DNA of 64,000 bases from Lachnospiraceae bacterium (lineage in GTDB: Bacteria > Bacillota > Clostridia > Lachnospirales > Lachnospiraceae): the NCBI GenBank assembly GCA_009911035.1, contig QXWO01000021.1, positions 1 through 64,000 of the forward strand, in the 5' to 3' direction. This document shows, in pieces, positions 25,547-35,663 of this stretch (its first letter is position 1; the number at the start of each line of letters is the position of its first letter). A program made the position numbers and the translations under genes. The notes under the pieces were generated by a model, which ran no database searches, was not told the origin of the DNA, and saw only the letters and a program-made list of their open reading frames with translations.

Positions 25547-27568
25547 ATGGGGAAAAAAGAAAAAAAGAAGATGTTTCCTATTAAGGTGAAGTTATTAGGG
25601 ACGATACTGCCGGTAGTTGCAGTTATGGTATTGGTTATTGCTGCGACCTCTTACCAGATTTCTAAGAATATTATTACAGGATATTCGCAGAATTTGTTAA
25701 GCTCGTCCATTGCAAATCAGGCGAATGAGATCGAGTCGTGGCTGGATGAGAATTTATCCGCTTTCCAGACCGTAAAGCAGGCGGTTGAAGGGACGAATCC
25801 GGACGAAGCGGCTTTGCAGCGCATATTGGATAGTTATTATCAGTTTAACGATAATTATCCGGAAGGGCTGTATGTGGCGGATGAAAACGGAAAGCTTATG
25901 AAAGCGGCAGGCTCGGACAAGACAGAGAATGGTCTGCTGGAATCCGTGTGGTACCAGGATGGTATCACGAGACTGAATATGGCATTTACAGATGCCTATA
26001 CAGATGAAAATGGCGAAGCGCTTGTCAGTGCCTCTGGTATTTTGGATGACGATTCTGATACTTTGAAGGTCATTTCAGCAGACCTGTCATTGCAGCGCAT
26101 TAGTATCATCGTAAACAGTTTTATTGAGATGGAGGATGCCCAGGCATTTCTGGTCAATTCCAGGGACGGCACGATTCTTGCCCACCGGGATAACAGTCTG
26201 ATTTCCACAAGGCTTGCTGAGGCCGGTGATGCATTTATGCGGGATGTGGACGAAAAACTTGGACAGCATGATTACCGGATGACGGAAATAGATGACAGGA
26301 TGACGGCATTTACAGAAATAGAAGGAACGGACTGGATACTAGTCTCCTATATTCCTACAGAAACAATCTATGCGGATATTAATGGTGTCAGAATCCTCAT
26401 GATTGCCATTGGGCTGGTATCGCTGTTACTGCTTGCCATTTTGATTGAGCGCGTCGTTCAGGTAGTGATCAGGCCGGTCAGAGAGTTAACGCGAATCATT
26501 ACGGCAATGACTGATGGTGACTTTACGGTTCATGTAACAACAAAGAGCAATGATGAGATCGGTGTGATGAGCCGTGGGGTGGAACGGTTTATCCAGTCCA
26601 TGCGCGGGATGATCTTGTCCATTCATGGTGTATCTGATAAGCTGCATGTTCAGGCAGACAACAGCAATGGTGTTTCTGGCGAAATGTATAACGCCTCCAG
26701 AATGCAGAGCGAATCCATGCAGGAGCTGAACAAGACGGTAGAACAGCTCTCTATTTCAGTGAATGAGATCGCGGAAAATGCCACCACACTTGCATCCGTG
26801 GTGGCGGATACCAAAGAGGATGGCGGTCAGGTAGACCTTAAGGTGAAAGCGACGGTGGAGGTTTCCCGTCAGGGAAAAGCAGACATGCAGAATGTTGGCG
26901 CTGCGATGCAGAGTATCAATGAATCGATGATGAAGCTCCAACAGGCAATCGACAAGGTAGGGAAGGCATCCGAGGAAATTACGGATATAGCAGGTGTGAT
27001 CAGCGATATTGCGGACGAGACGAACCTTCTGTCATTAAATGCTTCCATTGAGGCAGCCCGGGCTGGAGAGGCAGGAAGGGGCTTTGCGGTGGTTGCAACA
27101 GAAATTGGAAAGCTCGCCCAGACCAGCTCAAATTCTGTACATAATATTGAGAGTCTGATTTCTGAGATCATTGTCCTTGTAAAGGATGCAGTCAGCCAGG
27201 CAGGCGACAGTGTAGGCAGCATCCACAGCAGCAGCGGACTGGTGCATAATGCCTTAAAGACATTTGATGTGATCTTCGATAATATTGGCGAGGTCAACAA
27301 TCTGGTACAGCAGATGATTGAAAAGGTGGAGCAGGTAGACCATGTTGCCATCAATGTGGCTGCAATCTCGGAAGAACAAGCGGCAAGCTCTGAAGAGATT
27401 CTGGCTACATCGACTACTATGGTAGAGCAGGCACACAGAATCACAGGAAACAGTGAGACGGTTGCGGAAGGTGCAAAAGAGCTGACAGAGTCGGCAGAAG
27501 AGCTGGCAGATCAGGTGAACATGTTCAGGGTTGACATGTCCGGGGTGGACAGGGAGGATGAAGTATGA
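25547..27568 (+). CDS. Methyl-accepting chemotaxis protein
   Basis: The 673-residue transducer has membrane helix 1 (about 15-38), an extracytoplasmic dCache-like sensor (about 40-275, with [14 protein letters not shown] and [12 protein letters not shown]), membrane helix 2 (about 282-303), a HAMP domain (about 305-358) and a cytoplasmic signalling coil. The conserved hairpin tip is [20 protein letters not shown], continuing [15 protein letters not shown]. No CheA, CheW or flagellar gene is nearby. It overlaps the binding-protein gene by 4 bases (ATGA), so the two products probably act together. Its insertion inside the AAA-VWA gene set is unusual. Confidence 0.92.
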   Translation: MGKKEKKKMFPIKVKLLGTILPVVAVMVLVIAATSYQISKNIITGYSQNLLSSSIANQANEIESWLDENLSAFQTVKQAVEGTNPDEAALQRILDSYYQFNDNYPEGLYVADENGKLMKAAGSDKTENGLLESVWYQDGITRLNMAFTDAYTDENGEALVSASGILDDDSDTLKVISADLSLQRISIIVNSFIEMEDAQAFLVNSRDGTILAHRDNSLISTRLAEAGDAFMRDVDEKLGQHDYRMTEIDDRMTAFTEIEGTDWILVSYIPTETIYADINGVRILMIAIGLVSLLLLAILIERVVQVVIRPVRELTRIITAMTDGDFTVHVTTKSNDEIGVMSRGVERFIQSMRGMILSIHGVSDKLHVQADNSNGVSGEMYNASRMQSESMQELNKTVEQLSISVNEIAENATTLASVVADTKEDGGQVDLKVKATVEVSRQGKADMQNVGAAMQSINESMMKLQQAIDKVGKASEEITDIAGVISDIADETNLLSLNASIEAARAGEAGRGFAVVATEIGKLAQTSSNSVHNIESLISEIIVLVKDAVSQAGDSVGSIHSSSGLVHNALKTFDVIFDNIGEVNNLVQQMIEKVEQVDHVAINVAAISEEQAASSEEILATSTTMVEQAHRITGNSETVAEGAKELTESAEELADQVNMFRVDMSGVDREDEV

Positions 27569-28545
27569 GAAAAAGGCTGGGAATACTGTTGGGCATGGTG
27601 ATGCTGGGAATGCTGGCGCTTTCCGGTTGCGGGAGTAAGAGCGGCGCCGATTCAAATAAAGACATAAGAATTCTTCTTGTCCTAAACCAGATGGACAGCT
27701 TCCGGGAGACACTTGTTGCGGCGGCCAGAGACACCGCTGCGGCGGAAGGTGCGCAGTTTGATTTTAAAGATGCAGAGGGCTCTATTGAAAACCAGGTGAA
27801 TTATCTGAAAGAGGCACAGAAGGAGGGCTACGACGTAATTCTCTGCAGTCCGGTATCCGCGGAGACGGTTGTGGAGCTGAAGGCCAGTGCGGGGGATATA
27901 CCGATTGTTTTTATCAATAGCTGTCCGGATGAAAAGCAGTTAAAAGAAGGAAAATACATCTATGCCGGCTCTGACGAATATGTAGCCGGACAGTTTCAGG
28001 CGGAATATGTGCTGGATAAGCTGGCAGGCCGTCAGGAGATCAATGTGGTATTGTTAAAGGGCGAAAAGGCTCATTCGGCGACGAACGGGAGAACCAAAGG
28101 GGTAAAACAGACATTAGAGAACAGCGGAATGACAATCAATTACGTATTTGAGGATTATGCTGACTGGGATCAGGCGCTGGCAAAGCATCTGTTTGAAATA
28201 TTTTTAAGAACCGGGTCGCCGGTGGACTGTGTGCTTTGTGAGAATGATTCTATGGCGCTTGGCGTGATTGAGGCGTGCAAAGAGGCAGGTATTGATTTGA
28301 CAGCCCTTCCGGTTTTGGGGGTGGATGCGACTGCTGACGGATGCGCTGCAATCAAGAACAAAGAGATGGCATTTACTGTCTGCCAATCCGGCTCCGGTCA
28401 GGGAGAAGCGGCGGTAAAAGCGGCGATCCGGTTTGCCCGGGGCGAGTCTGCCGATTCACTGGAGGGTGTCAGTGAGGATGGAAAATACGTCTGGGTTCCC
28501 TTTGAGAAAGTAGACAGTACCAATGTGTCCCAGTACAGCAATTAG
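27565..28545 (+). CDS. Periplasmic-type sugar-binding lipoprotein (type I fold)
   Basis: The 326-residue protein has a lipoprotein signal ending LALSGC (Cys22) and a type I periplasmic-binding fold as in Rbs[62 protein letters not shown] and [10 protein letters not shown]. No ABC permease or ATPase accompanies it. Coupled translation with the chemoreceptor suggests it presents a bound sugar or autoinducer-like ligand to that receptor rather than feeding a transporter. The ligand is unknown. Confidence 0.85.
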   Translation: MRKRLGILLGMVMLGMLALSGCGSKSGADSNKDIRILLVLNQMDSFRETLVAAARDTAAAEGAQFDFKDAEGSIENQVNYLKEAQKEGYDVILCSPVSAETVVELKASAGDIPIVFINSCPDEKQLKEGKYIYAGSDEYVAGQFQAEYVLDKLAGRQEINVVLLKGEKAHSATNGRTKGVKQTLENSGMTINYVFEDYADWDQALAKHLFEIFLRTGSPVDCVLCENDSMALGVIEACKEAGIDLTALPVLGVDATADGCAAIKNKEMAFTVCQSGSGQGEAAVKAAIRFARGESADSLEGVSEDGKYVWVPFEKVDSTNVSQYSN

Positions 28546-28569
28546 CGGGGCGGGAAAACGTCTCTTTGC

Positions 28570-28596
28570 CCGGGACAGGATCAATTCCTGTCCCGG
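28570..28596 (+). other. Perfect hairpin after the binding-protein gene
   Basis: CCGGGACAGGA (28570-28580) pairs with TCCTGTCCCGG (28586-28596) around a 5-base loop. No T run follows, so it may stabilise the upstream mRNA end or attenuate rather than fully terminate. It separates the receptor pair from the VWA gene. Confidence 0.6.
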
Positions 28597-28792
28597 CAAG
28601 GTGGAGAATGCAAAGCCGGAATAAATAAATCTGCAGGGAGTAAAGGTTATGGTCATTTGTCGATGCTTCACACATTCTACGGAAACCATTTTATGGGAAA
28701 AGAAGGATGAAAAGAGGTTTCGGCATTTTTTTGTTATAGGAAATGATAGAAATGAATGGTTACAGGACATAGGAAGGAGCAGAGCTATCAAC

Positions 28793-29920
28793 ATGGACGA
28801 ACAGGAGATTTTAAACCGATGGCGGCTTGTACTTGGAAAGTATGCGGCAGAGCAGATTTCTTTTTCAGGGGATGGCCTTAAGTTTATGGATATGGAGCAG
28901 GTCCTTGACTATCTGTACGAAAGGGAGTACGGGGAAGACCAGGATATCAGAAAGGAGCACGGCGGGGGAAGCGGGGATTCCGCTCTCACGGTCCCTGACT
29001 GGCTTTGGAAGATCAAGAAGCTGTTTCCCAGACAGACTGTGGAAATTATGGAGCGCCATGCCCTTGAGAAGTACCAGATGACCGAACTGCTCACCGACCC
29101 GGAGGTGCTTAAGAAGCTGGAGCCCAATAAAGAACTGCTCAAGACTATATTAAGCTTAAAACATATGATGAAGGGGGAGGTCCTTCAGGTTGCAAGGGAG
29201 CTTGTGCGCAAGGTGGCCGCGGAGCTGACAAGGAAGCTGGAACAGGAATTAAAGACCTCCTTTTTCGGAAAGCTGAACAGGAATATCAGCAGTCCGGTGC
29301 GCTGTGCAAGGAATCTGGATGTCAAAAAGACCATACGGATGAATCTGAAAAATTATGACAAAGAGCAGGAGCAGCTTATTTTAAAGCAGGTTTACTTCAG
29401 TTCCCGGATGAAGAAGTACAATACATGGCGGGTCATTATTTGTGTGGACGAGAGCGGGTCCATGCTGGATTCTGTGATCCACAGCGCGGTTATGGCGGGA
29501 ATTTTTGCAAAACTGCCCATGCTGGATACAAAACTTGTGATTTTTGATACAAATGTAGTGGATCTAAGCGGTTATGTCAGCGATCCGGTGGAGGTTTTGA
29601 TGAGTGTCCAGCTGGGAGGGGGAACCAATATTGCAGGTGCCCTTTCTTACTGTGAGAAGCTGATTGAATTTCCCTACAGGACCATGGTGGTTCTGATTAC
29701 GGACCTGTATGAAGGAGGCGGATATCAGAATCTGTATCATGTCAGCAGGGGAATAATAGAAAGCGGTGCAAAGCTTACTGTGCTGACAGCACTTGACATG
29801 AACGCTGACCCCAATTACGACAGAAGGGCGGCAGCGGTTCTGGCGGATATGGGGGCATTTGTAGGGGCAATGACACCGGAAGAACTGGCGCAGTTCATGG
29901 GCAGGATTATTGGAGGATGA
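28793..29920 (+). CDS. VWA-domain protein, YehP type
   Basis: The 375-residue protein has a helical N-terminal half and a C-terminal von Willebrand factor A domain (about 210-375) with a complete metal-ion site: Asp219-x-Ser221-x-Ser223 (DESGS), Thr278 (GGGTN) and Asp304 (LITDLYEGGG). Such cytoplasmic VWA proteins are adaptors for MoxR ATPases; the partner here is encoded at 21884. The start at 28793 was preferred because GGAAGGAG precedes it, although 13 bases away; longer frames begin with an unlikely leader. Five bases separate it from the SWIM gene. Confidence 0.85.
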   Translation: MDEQEILNRWRLVLGKYAAEQISFSGDGLKFMDMEQVLDYLYEREYGEDQDIRKEHGGGSGDSALTVPDWLWKIKKLFPRQTVEIMERHALEKYQMTELLTDPEVLKKLEPNKELLKTILSLKHMMKGEVLQVARELVRKVAAELTRKLEQELKTSFFGKLNRNISSPVRCARNLDVKKTIRMNLKNYDKEQEQLILKQVYFSSRMKKYNTWRVIICVDESGSMLDSVIHSAVMAGIFAKLPMLDTKLVIFDTNVVDLSGYVSDPVEVLMSVQLGGGTNIAGALSYCEKLIEFPYRTMVVLITDLYEGGGYQNLYHVSRGIIESGAKLTVLTALDMNADPNYDRRAAAVLADMGAFVGAMTPEELAQFMGRIIGG

Positions 29921-29924
29921 AAAA

Positions 29925-31625
29925 ATGGGGGACTGGAAATCACAGCTGGCAGATGTGGATGACGATTATCTTATAGGAATTGCCAATAAGGGCATCGTAA
30001 AGCGTGCCTATAAGGACAAGGAGGAAGGTAATTATAAGGTTTTGTCTTTAGATGCGGAAGCGGAAGTCAGTGTCGGCGGGGAAAAGGTGATAATCAGGAT
30101 GCCTCTTGGGGAGAGCAGGTGTTCCTGCCCTTCCAGAAGCATCTGCCGTCATGTGGTGCTTGGCATACTGGCATTGAAAGAAAACGCGGGGGAGGAACCC
30201 GGGCAGGTGCAGCCGGAAGAAGGGAAAAATATCCTGGCATCAAAACTGATGGAGGAGATAGGGGCATATCCCGATGCCCTTCTTTGCAGGACATTGGGAA
30301 GCAGGCATTTGCAGGGGATTCTGGAACAGAAAAAGGCATCCCGTATCCCACCCATTACCTATGCCAGTGTGATTACTGTGGAGCTGGCAGAAATGGGGCA
30401 GACCGTGAAGCTTTTATCCCCCCTGGAGCATTCTTCCTGCACCTGTCACCGGAAAGATCTCTGCGTCCATAAAGCGGCGGCCCTTTTATGGTGTAAGCTG
30501 GAAAAGGAGATGAGCCGGGCGGAAGAACTGGAAGGGGAGGGTGGTTTGGGAGAACCTTCCTTTGATAAAGGACAGATCAAAGAAGCGGCCCGGCAGATGA
30601 AAAGCTTTCTGGAGGAATTGATACATACAGGGCTTGCAAGGGTCTCGCCGGATGTGACAGACCAGATGGAGCGGTTTGCCACCATCAGCCATAATGCGGG
30701 ACTGGCAGAGTTTGAGGGATACTTCCGGGCTTTGCAGGATTCCTACGGGAATTATTTCGCAAGAAAAGCATCCTTTTGCACAAAGACGCTTATGGAACAG
30801 TTCTCCAGACTGTACCGCCGGGCAGAGCTTTTGCTGGGGGCAGAGAGCGATAAGGAGATCGCAGGGCTGGCCGGGGAATTTAAGGCAGAGTATTTTCCGG
30901 CAGGAACACTGGAACTGACCGGGATTGCCGTAGAACATTTTGAGAGCCAGACGGGATATGAGGGGGAAACGGTATATTTTCTGGAGGAAAATGCAAAGGA
31001 GTGGTATACCTATACCTGGGCACGGCCGGTTTTTTATGAAGATGCGAAAAGGCGGGGACGGCAGGAGCGGGCAAGGGCGCCCTGGGGAGTTCCGCTTTCG
31101 CTGGAAGACATGGCGGGAGCCCGCATGAAGCTGACAGGAGCGCGGTGTGATTCCCGTGGAAGGCTTTCTGCAAGCCAGGAGACGAAGGGGGAACTGCAGG
31201 GGAGCAGAGGGAAGGAAAAGCGTCTGTATGTAAAGGACTTAGGCGGCTGGTATTACCGGGATTTTGGAAAGCTTTTTACAGAGAGGATAGGGAACAGGAA
31301 GGTTTCCTGGCTGAAAAAACGGGAAGACGGCAAAAGAGAAACGGAGCTGGTGTTCCTACGTCCCGCGTTCTGCCAGAAAGCATTTTTTTCAGAGACGGAG
31401 CAGAAATTATACATGAGCCTGTATGATGAAAAGGGGAAGGAGGTTGTCATAGAGGCCGCTTATTCTAAAAAAGAAGCCTGGGGCATACGGTATCTGGAGA
31501 GAATCAAAGAAGAAAATCATCCCTGTTTTTTAGGAAAGATCTATCTGCGGGAGGGAAGGATACGCATGTATCCGGTAGCTGTTTTTGAGAAGGGGGAAGT
31601 ACTGGAAGATGAGAACGATGGGTAA
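29925..31625 (+). CDS. SWIM zinc-finger protein with two fingers, YehQ type
   Basis: The 566-residue protein has two SWIM motifs: Cys66-x-Cys68 with Cys74-x-His76 (CSCPSRSICRH) and Cys172-x-Cys174 with Cys180-x-His182 (CTCHRKDLCVH). SWIM fingers bind DNA or protein. The remaining 380 residues are basic, mixed alpha/beta and not otherwise assignable. GGAGG inside the end of the VWA gene directs initiation at 29925. It overlaps the following small gene by 17 bases. Confidence 0.85.
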   Translation: MGDWKSQLADVDDDYLIGIANKGIVKRAYKDKEEGNYKVLSLDAEAEVSVGGEKVIIRMPLGESRCSCPSRSICRHVVLGILALKENAGEEPGQVQPEEGKNILASKLMEEIGAYPDALLCRTLGSRHLQGILEQKKASRIPPITYASVITVELAEMGQTVKLLSPLEHSSCTCHRKDLCVHKAAALLWCKLEKEMSRAEELEGEGGLGEPSFDKGQIKEAARQMKSFLEELIHTGLARVSPDVTDQMERFATISHNAGLAEFEGYFRALQDSYGNYFARKASFCTKTLMEQFSRLYRRAELLLGAESDKEIAGLAGEFKAEYFPAGTLELTGIAVEHFESQTGYEGETVYFLEENAKEWYTYTWARPVFYEDAKRRGRQERARAPWGVPLSLEDMAGARMKLTGARCDSRGRLSASQETKGELQGSRGKEKRLYVKDLGGWYYRDFGKLFTERIGNRKVSWLKKREDGKRETELVFLRPAFCQKAFFSETEQKLYMSLYDEKGKEVVIEAAYSKKEAWGIRYLERIKEENHPCFLGKIYLREGRIRMYPVAVFEKGEVLEDENDG

Positions 31626-31992
31626 GGAAGAAGCGCTTGCCGGGCTTTTGGATGAGGCAGGGGGTGTGCTGGAAGAACTATACCAGAGCGGCTTCGACAG
31701 GGTTCATGACAGTACCCTGGAAGCATTGGAACGGATGGCAAAGCTGACAGGGGAATACGGTATGGAGTATCTGTCCGGGATGCTGTGTCAGTTAACCAAA
31801 GGTCTTGCCATGAGGCGCCACCGGATGGAACAGAAGGAAGATGGCATTACGGAAATTTATGTAAAACTTAATGAATATTTATATTTATGCAGGGAAAAAG
31901 CAGCCTGCGATACAGGAAAAAATTATTATACAGACGGGGAGGTAAAACAGTATGATGAATCCAAGAGACATGCACAGCCGGAAGCTGATTGA
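31609..31992 (+). CDS. Small helical protein of unknown function in the YehQ-YehI gap
   Basis: The 127-residue protein overlaps the SWIM gene at its start and the DUF4132 gene by 41 bases at its end, so it is embedded in the operon. It is predicted largely helical (LAGLLDEAGGVLEELYQSG, TLEALERMAKLTGEYGMEYL, GLAMRRHRMEQKE) and ends with a polar tail. No counterpart is known to me in the E. coli yeh cluster. ATG 31609 follows AAGGGGGAAG; ATG 31618 is an alternative. Confidence 0.7.
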   Translation: MRTMGKEEALAGLLDEAGGVLEELYQSGFDRVHDSTLEALERMAKLTGEYGMEYLSGMLCQLTKGLAMRRHRMEQKEDGITEIYVKLNEYLYLCREKAACDTGKNYYTDGEVKQYDESKRHAQPEAD

Positions 31993-34900
31993 GGTGATTG
32001 AGCAGATTCCCCTGCCAAAAGATAAGATGGCGCTGGCGGAAGACTATCTGATGCAGGAAGCCGGGGATGAGGTGCTGGAACAGTTTGATTTTCAGGATTT
32101 GTCGGAAATTGAAGGGGGAAAGTCTGCAAAGGTATTCTATGAATTGACCAGGAAGGGGCGGAAGGAGGAGGCAGGAAGACTGTTTAAACTGCTTTTTGCC
32201 ATCGGCTGGTCAACCTGCTGCCATATGACGCCTATTGGCAGTCTTTATACAGGAAAAGACCAGATTATTGGAGAGGCGGACAAGGTAGCGGCAGTTTATG
32301 CCCCGGAGATCGGCATGCAGCAGTACCTGCAAAACGGGCAGGTAATAAACCGTCTGATCGCGCTGGCAGACAATGACCCGGAGGTGATAAAAAGGGCGGC
32401 CGGATACCAGAAGAATAAGTTTGACAATGGAAAGCTGGTTTTGCTTGCCGTCTACTTCATGATGAAATACAGCGGAGCGGAAGAAAGCAGTATAAAGAGC
32501 GAAGGTTTTTTGGAAAATATTGGAAAGATATTCGGCCCAAGAGATAAAGCCAAAGAAGCAGTAGTACAGATAGCCAAAGAAGATATGCCGCTGATGGAGC
32601 AGTATGAAAATATCATTATTTCCAGTTTTGACAACATGTACAAAAACCAGATAGATCCCCATACACTTTCCGTGATACAGAAAGCGGTGCGGGAAAATTC
32701 CATGTCAGGGAAGGCTTTGCAGCTTGCCAATAAGGCCGGCCATGTAGATGCTTTTTTACTAAAATTATTAGGCAGTATGGCCTATCTGAACTTCCGGCTT
32801 TCAGTCAGACTGAAAAACATTGTGAGACTGTCTCTGGCAGTCAGTACGGAGACGGCGCTGGATGCCATGTTACAGGTAAGCAGGGGACTTCCTGCGGATA
32901 TTGGCAAAAAGGGCGGAAATTATGACCAGATATTTGAAATAGACAGTGCACGGTATCTGCGCTGGGCGGCCAATAAAAACCTTGGCACCATTTTAAAGGA
33001 GCAGTTGGAAGGGAACCAGAACTGCTTTTTAAAGGTATTGGATGAGGTGGATACGGATACTTCCGGCAGAATGATCGAAGTGCTTAAAGAATCTAAGCCG
33101 GAGCTTTGCCAAACAATTCTGGCAAATAGAAGCGGCAGGGCCCGGGAAAAGCTGATCGCTGTTCTGATAGGAAATGATTATGCCAATGGGGACATAATCA
33201 AGGGATACTTAAGAGGGGAGACGAAAGTGGATGCCCTGTATCCTTATGCGGATCAGATTGCCCAGAAAAATACCTATTCGGGATGGCGGGAGCGCAACAG
33301 TGTAAACGAATACAGGAAACACTATCAGGATGAAGCCTTTGACCGGAGGTGTCAGGTATATATGCTGATGAAGCATTACCTGTACTTTTTCCATGATGAA
33401 ATAACACAGAGGATTGGCTCGAAAGGACAGAAGATAATAGAGATTTTTAGGAATTTTGACAAAGAAGGACTGACTGTGGAGCGTCAGCTTTCCGGCTTTG
33501 TGCTGTTTCATGATTTTCTTTATGGGGAAAAGAACAAGCGGGATTTTACGGATATTGTGGAAAAGTGCTTTGGAGAGTACCTTGAAAACCGCCGGGAAGA
33601 AACGGTAAGCGCCTTTTTAAATGCGGAAGCAGCGGGACGTTTTTTGGGACTTCGCGTCATGGGAAAAGATGCCCGGCAAAATAAGAAGGAAATTCTTTCT
33701 TATACCCAGGATGGTTCCAAGGCAGTAAAAGAAGAACTTTTGCACATTCTATGCCAGCAGCGGGAATGGGAGGAAGAAGTGATGGCCCTTTTTGCATCCA
33801 AAAAGGCAGCGGAGCGGGAGCTTGCCATTAAGACCCTCCTTAGCTGGCAGGAACAGGAAAAAGATTATCAGGATCTGTTCCGGCAGGCTCTTGAGAAAGA
33901 GAAAAATGGAAAAGTAAGGGAGCTTTTATGCAATGCTTTGCGGATAGAGCCGGAAAAAGGAAGCGGCGCCAAGGTTCTGGCCCAGGAAGATCTGGTGAAG
34001 GAAATGCATAAGGGCGGCAAAAAACGTTCTCTTGCATGGGCTTACGAGACGCCTTTTTCACAGGTCCACAAATCAAACGGAGATCTGGCCCAGGAAGAAT
34101 ATTTACAGGCAGTCCTGCTGTGCTATGCCTCTATGGGGAAGTGCGGAATCAGCCAGAATGCCGTAATGCTGGCGCAGGATCTGAATCAGGAAGAATTTGC
34201 CGTTTACGTAAATGAACTTTTTGACAAGTGGCTGGAGGCAGGTGCGGAAGCAAAGAAACGCTGGGTGCTCTACGCATCGTCCATACATGGCGGCCCGGAG
34301 ATTATCAGCAAACTTAAGCACCAGATTCAGGAGTGGCCCCAGCACGCAAGAGGTGCCATTGCATCGGACGCAGTGGAGGCGCTTGCTTTAAATCCCCTGC
34401 CCCAGGCGCTACTGATTGTGGATGGAATTGCCCGGAAATTCAAATTTAAGCAGGTGAAGGCGGCGGCCGGAAGGGCGCTGGAATTTGCCGCTGAACAGCT
34501 TGGTATTACCAGCCAGGAGCTGGCGGACAGGATCGTCCCTGATTTAGGGTTTGATGAAAACATGGAGAGAAGCTTTGACTACGGGGAGCGTACCTTCAGG
34601 GTGACAATTACCCCGGAACTGGAGATAGAAATTTTTGACGAGACGGGAAAAAAGCTGAAAAATATGCCGGCCCCCGGCAAACGGGACGATGAACAGAAAG
34701 CGAAAGCTTCTTATGAAGAATTCAAGCAGATGAAAAAGCAGATGAAGATGACCATCACAAGCCAGAAAATGCGTCTGGAACAGGCTTTATCCACGGGAAG
34801 GGAGTGGAGCGTGGAGGCATGGAAAAATCTTTTTGTAAAAAATCCTGTGATGCATCAGTTTGCCATCGGCCTGATCTGGGGAATTTATGAAGACAGGAAG

Positions 34901-35530
34901 CTTATCTGCAGCTTCCGCTATATGGAGGACGGCTCTTTTAACACCCAGGATGAGGAGGAGTACGAGCTTGCGGCAGAAGGAAAGATCGGTCTGGTACACC
35001 CCATCGAACTGGACGAAGAAGGGAAAAAGGCATGGCAGGAACAGCTTGAGGATTATGAAATCACCCAGCCTGTGGAGCAGATAAAGCGGCCTGTATACCG
35101 GGTAACGAAAGAGGAGGAGAACAGCCAGAGCATGGACCGTTTCGGCGGCTGTATCATAAATGATTTGTCGCTGGGAGGGAAACTGCTTGGGGCCGGCTGG
35201 TACCGTGGGTCTGTGACTGACGGCGGCGGTTTTGACACTTATTACAGGGAAGATGCAGAAACCGGACTTGGCGTGGAACTTCATTTCTCCGGAAGCTTTG
35301 TGGGAGGTGAAAACGAAGAAGTCATCATTTACGATGCAAGATTTTATAAAGCGGGCGATGTTAAAAGAGGCAGCTATGTTTACGATGAAGCGGATAAGGA
35401 AAAAGCATGTTTCCTGAAAGATGTCCCGCCCAGATATTTCAGTGAGGTGGTGATGCAGATCGCGAAGGCTGCGGCGTCCTCCAGTGAGAAGGATGAGAAT
35501 TGGAAAAGCGGGAGAATGGGGGACAGATAG
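31952..35530 (+). CDS. Giant DUF4132 protein, YehI/MolR type
   Basis: The 1192-residue protein is mainly helical repeats in its first 850 residues (HEAT-like, for example KRAAGYQKNKFDNGKLVLLA and LAIKTLLSWQEQEKDYQDLF). The DUF4132 region follows at about 800-1050 (RVTITPELEIEIFDETGKKL, HQFAIGLIWGIYEDRKLICS, FRYMEDGSF), with a C-terminal beta-rich part (about 1090-1180) containing DGGGFDTYYR and GVELHFSGSF. MolR was named from molybdate studies in E. coli, but no such link is seen here. GGGAGGT precedes the start. It is the last gene of the set and likely a scaffold. Confidence 0.85.
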   Translation: MMNPRDMHSRKLIEVIEQIPLPKDKMALAEDYLMQEAGDEVLEQFDFQDLSEIEGGKSAKVFYELTRKGRKEEAGRLFKLLFAIGWSTCCHMTPIGSLYTGKDQIIGEADKVAAVYAPEIGMQQYLQNGQVINRLIALADNDPEVIKRAAGYQKNKFDNGKLVLLAVYFMMKYSGAEESSIKSEGFLENIGKIFGPRDKAKEAVVQIAKEDMPLMEQYENIIISSFDNMYKNQIDPHTLSVIQKAVRENSMSGKALQLANKAGHVDAFLLKLLGSMAYLNFRLSVRLKNIVRLSLAVSTETALDAMLQVSRGLPADIGKKGGNYDQIFEIDSARYLRWAANKNLGTILKEQLEGNQNCFLKVLDEVDTDTSGRMIEVLKESKPELCQTILANRSGRAREKLIAVLIGNDYANGDIIKGYLRGETKVDALYPYADQIAQKNTYSGWRERNSVNEYRKHYQDEAFDRRCQVYMLMKHYLYFFHDEITQRIGSKGQKIIEIFRNFDKEGLTVERQLSGFVLFHDFLYGEKNKRDFTDIVEKCFGEYLENRREETVSAFLNAEAAGRFLGLRVMGKDARQNKKEILSYTQDGSKAVKEELLHILCQQREWEEEVMALFASKKAAERELAIKTLLSWQEQEKDYQDLFRQALEKEKNGKVRELLCNALRIEPEKGSGAKVLAQEDLVKEMHKGGKKRSLAWAYETPFSQVHKSNGDLAQEEYLQAVLLCYASMGKCGISQNAVMLAQDLNQEEFAVYVNELFDKWLEAGAEAKKRWVLYASSIHGGPEIISKLKHQIQEWPQHARGAIASDAVEALALNPLPQALLIVDGIARKFKFKQVKAAAGRALEFAAEQLGITSQELADRIVPDLGFDENMERSFDYGERTFRVTITPELEIEIFDETGKKLKNMPAPGKRDDEQKAKASYEEFKQMKKQMKMTITSQKMRLEQALSTGREWSVEAWKNLFVKNPVMHQFAIGLIWGIYEDRKLICSFRYMEDGSFNTQDEEEYELAAEGKIGLVHPIELDEEGKKAWQEQLEDYEITQPVEQIKRPVYRVTKEEENSQSMDRFGGCIINDLSLGGKLLGAGWYRGSVTDGGGFDTYYREDAETGLGVELHFSGSFVGGENEEVIIYDARFYKAGDVKRGSYVYDEADKEKACFLKDVPPRYFSEVVMQIAKAAASSSEKDENWKSGRMGDR

Positions 35531-35663
35531 ATATATGGCTTTTATTCTGATTGGCGCAGGAACATTGTTGATGGTGGTATAGTACCTATATGGAAAAGAC
35601 AGGGACAGTTTTGCAAACAGGTAATATACTATTATAAGATTTTAAAAAGGAGATTCTCTTAAT

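Noticed and set aside
21884-35530. Prophage or integrated plasmid
   Set aside because: No integrase, capsid, terminase, replication or partition gene was seen, and composition matches the neighbouring core genes.
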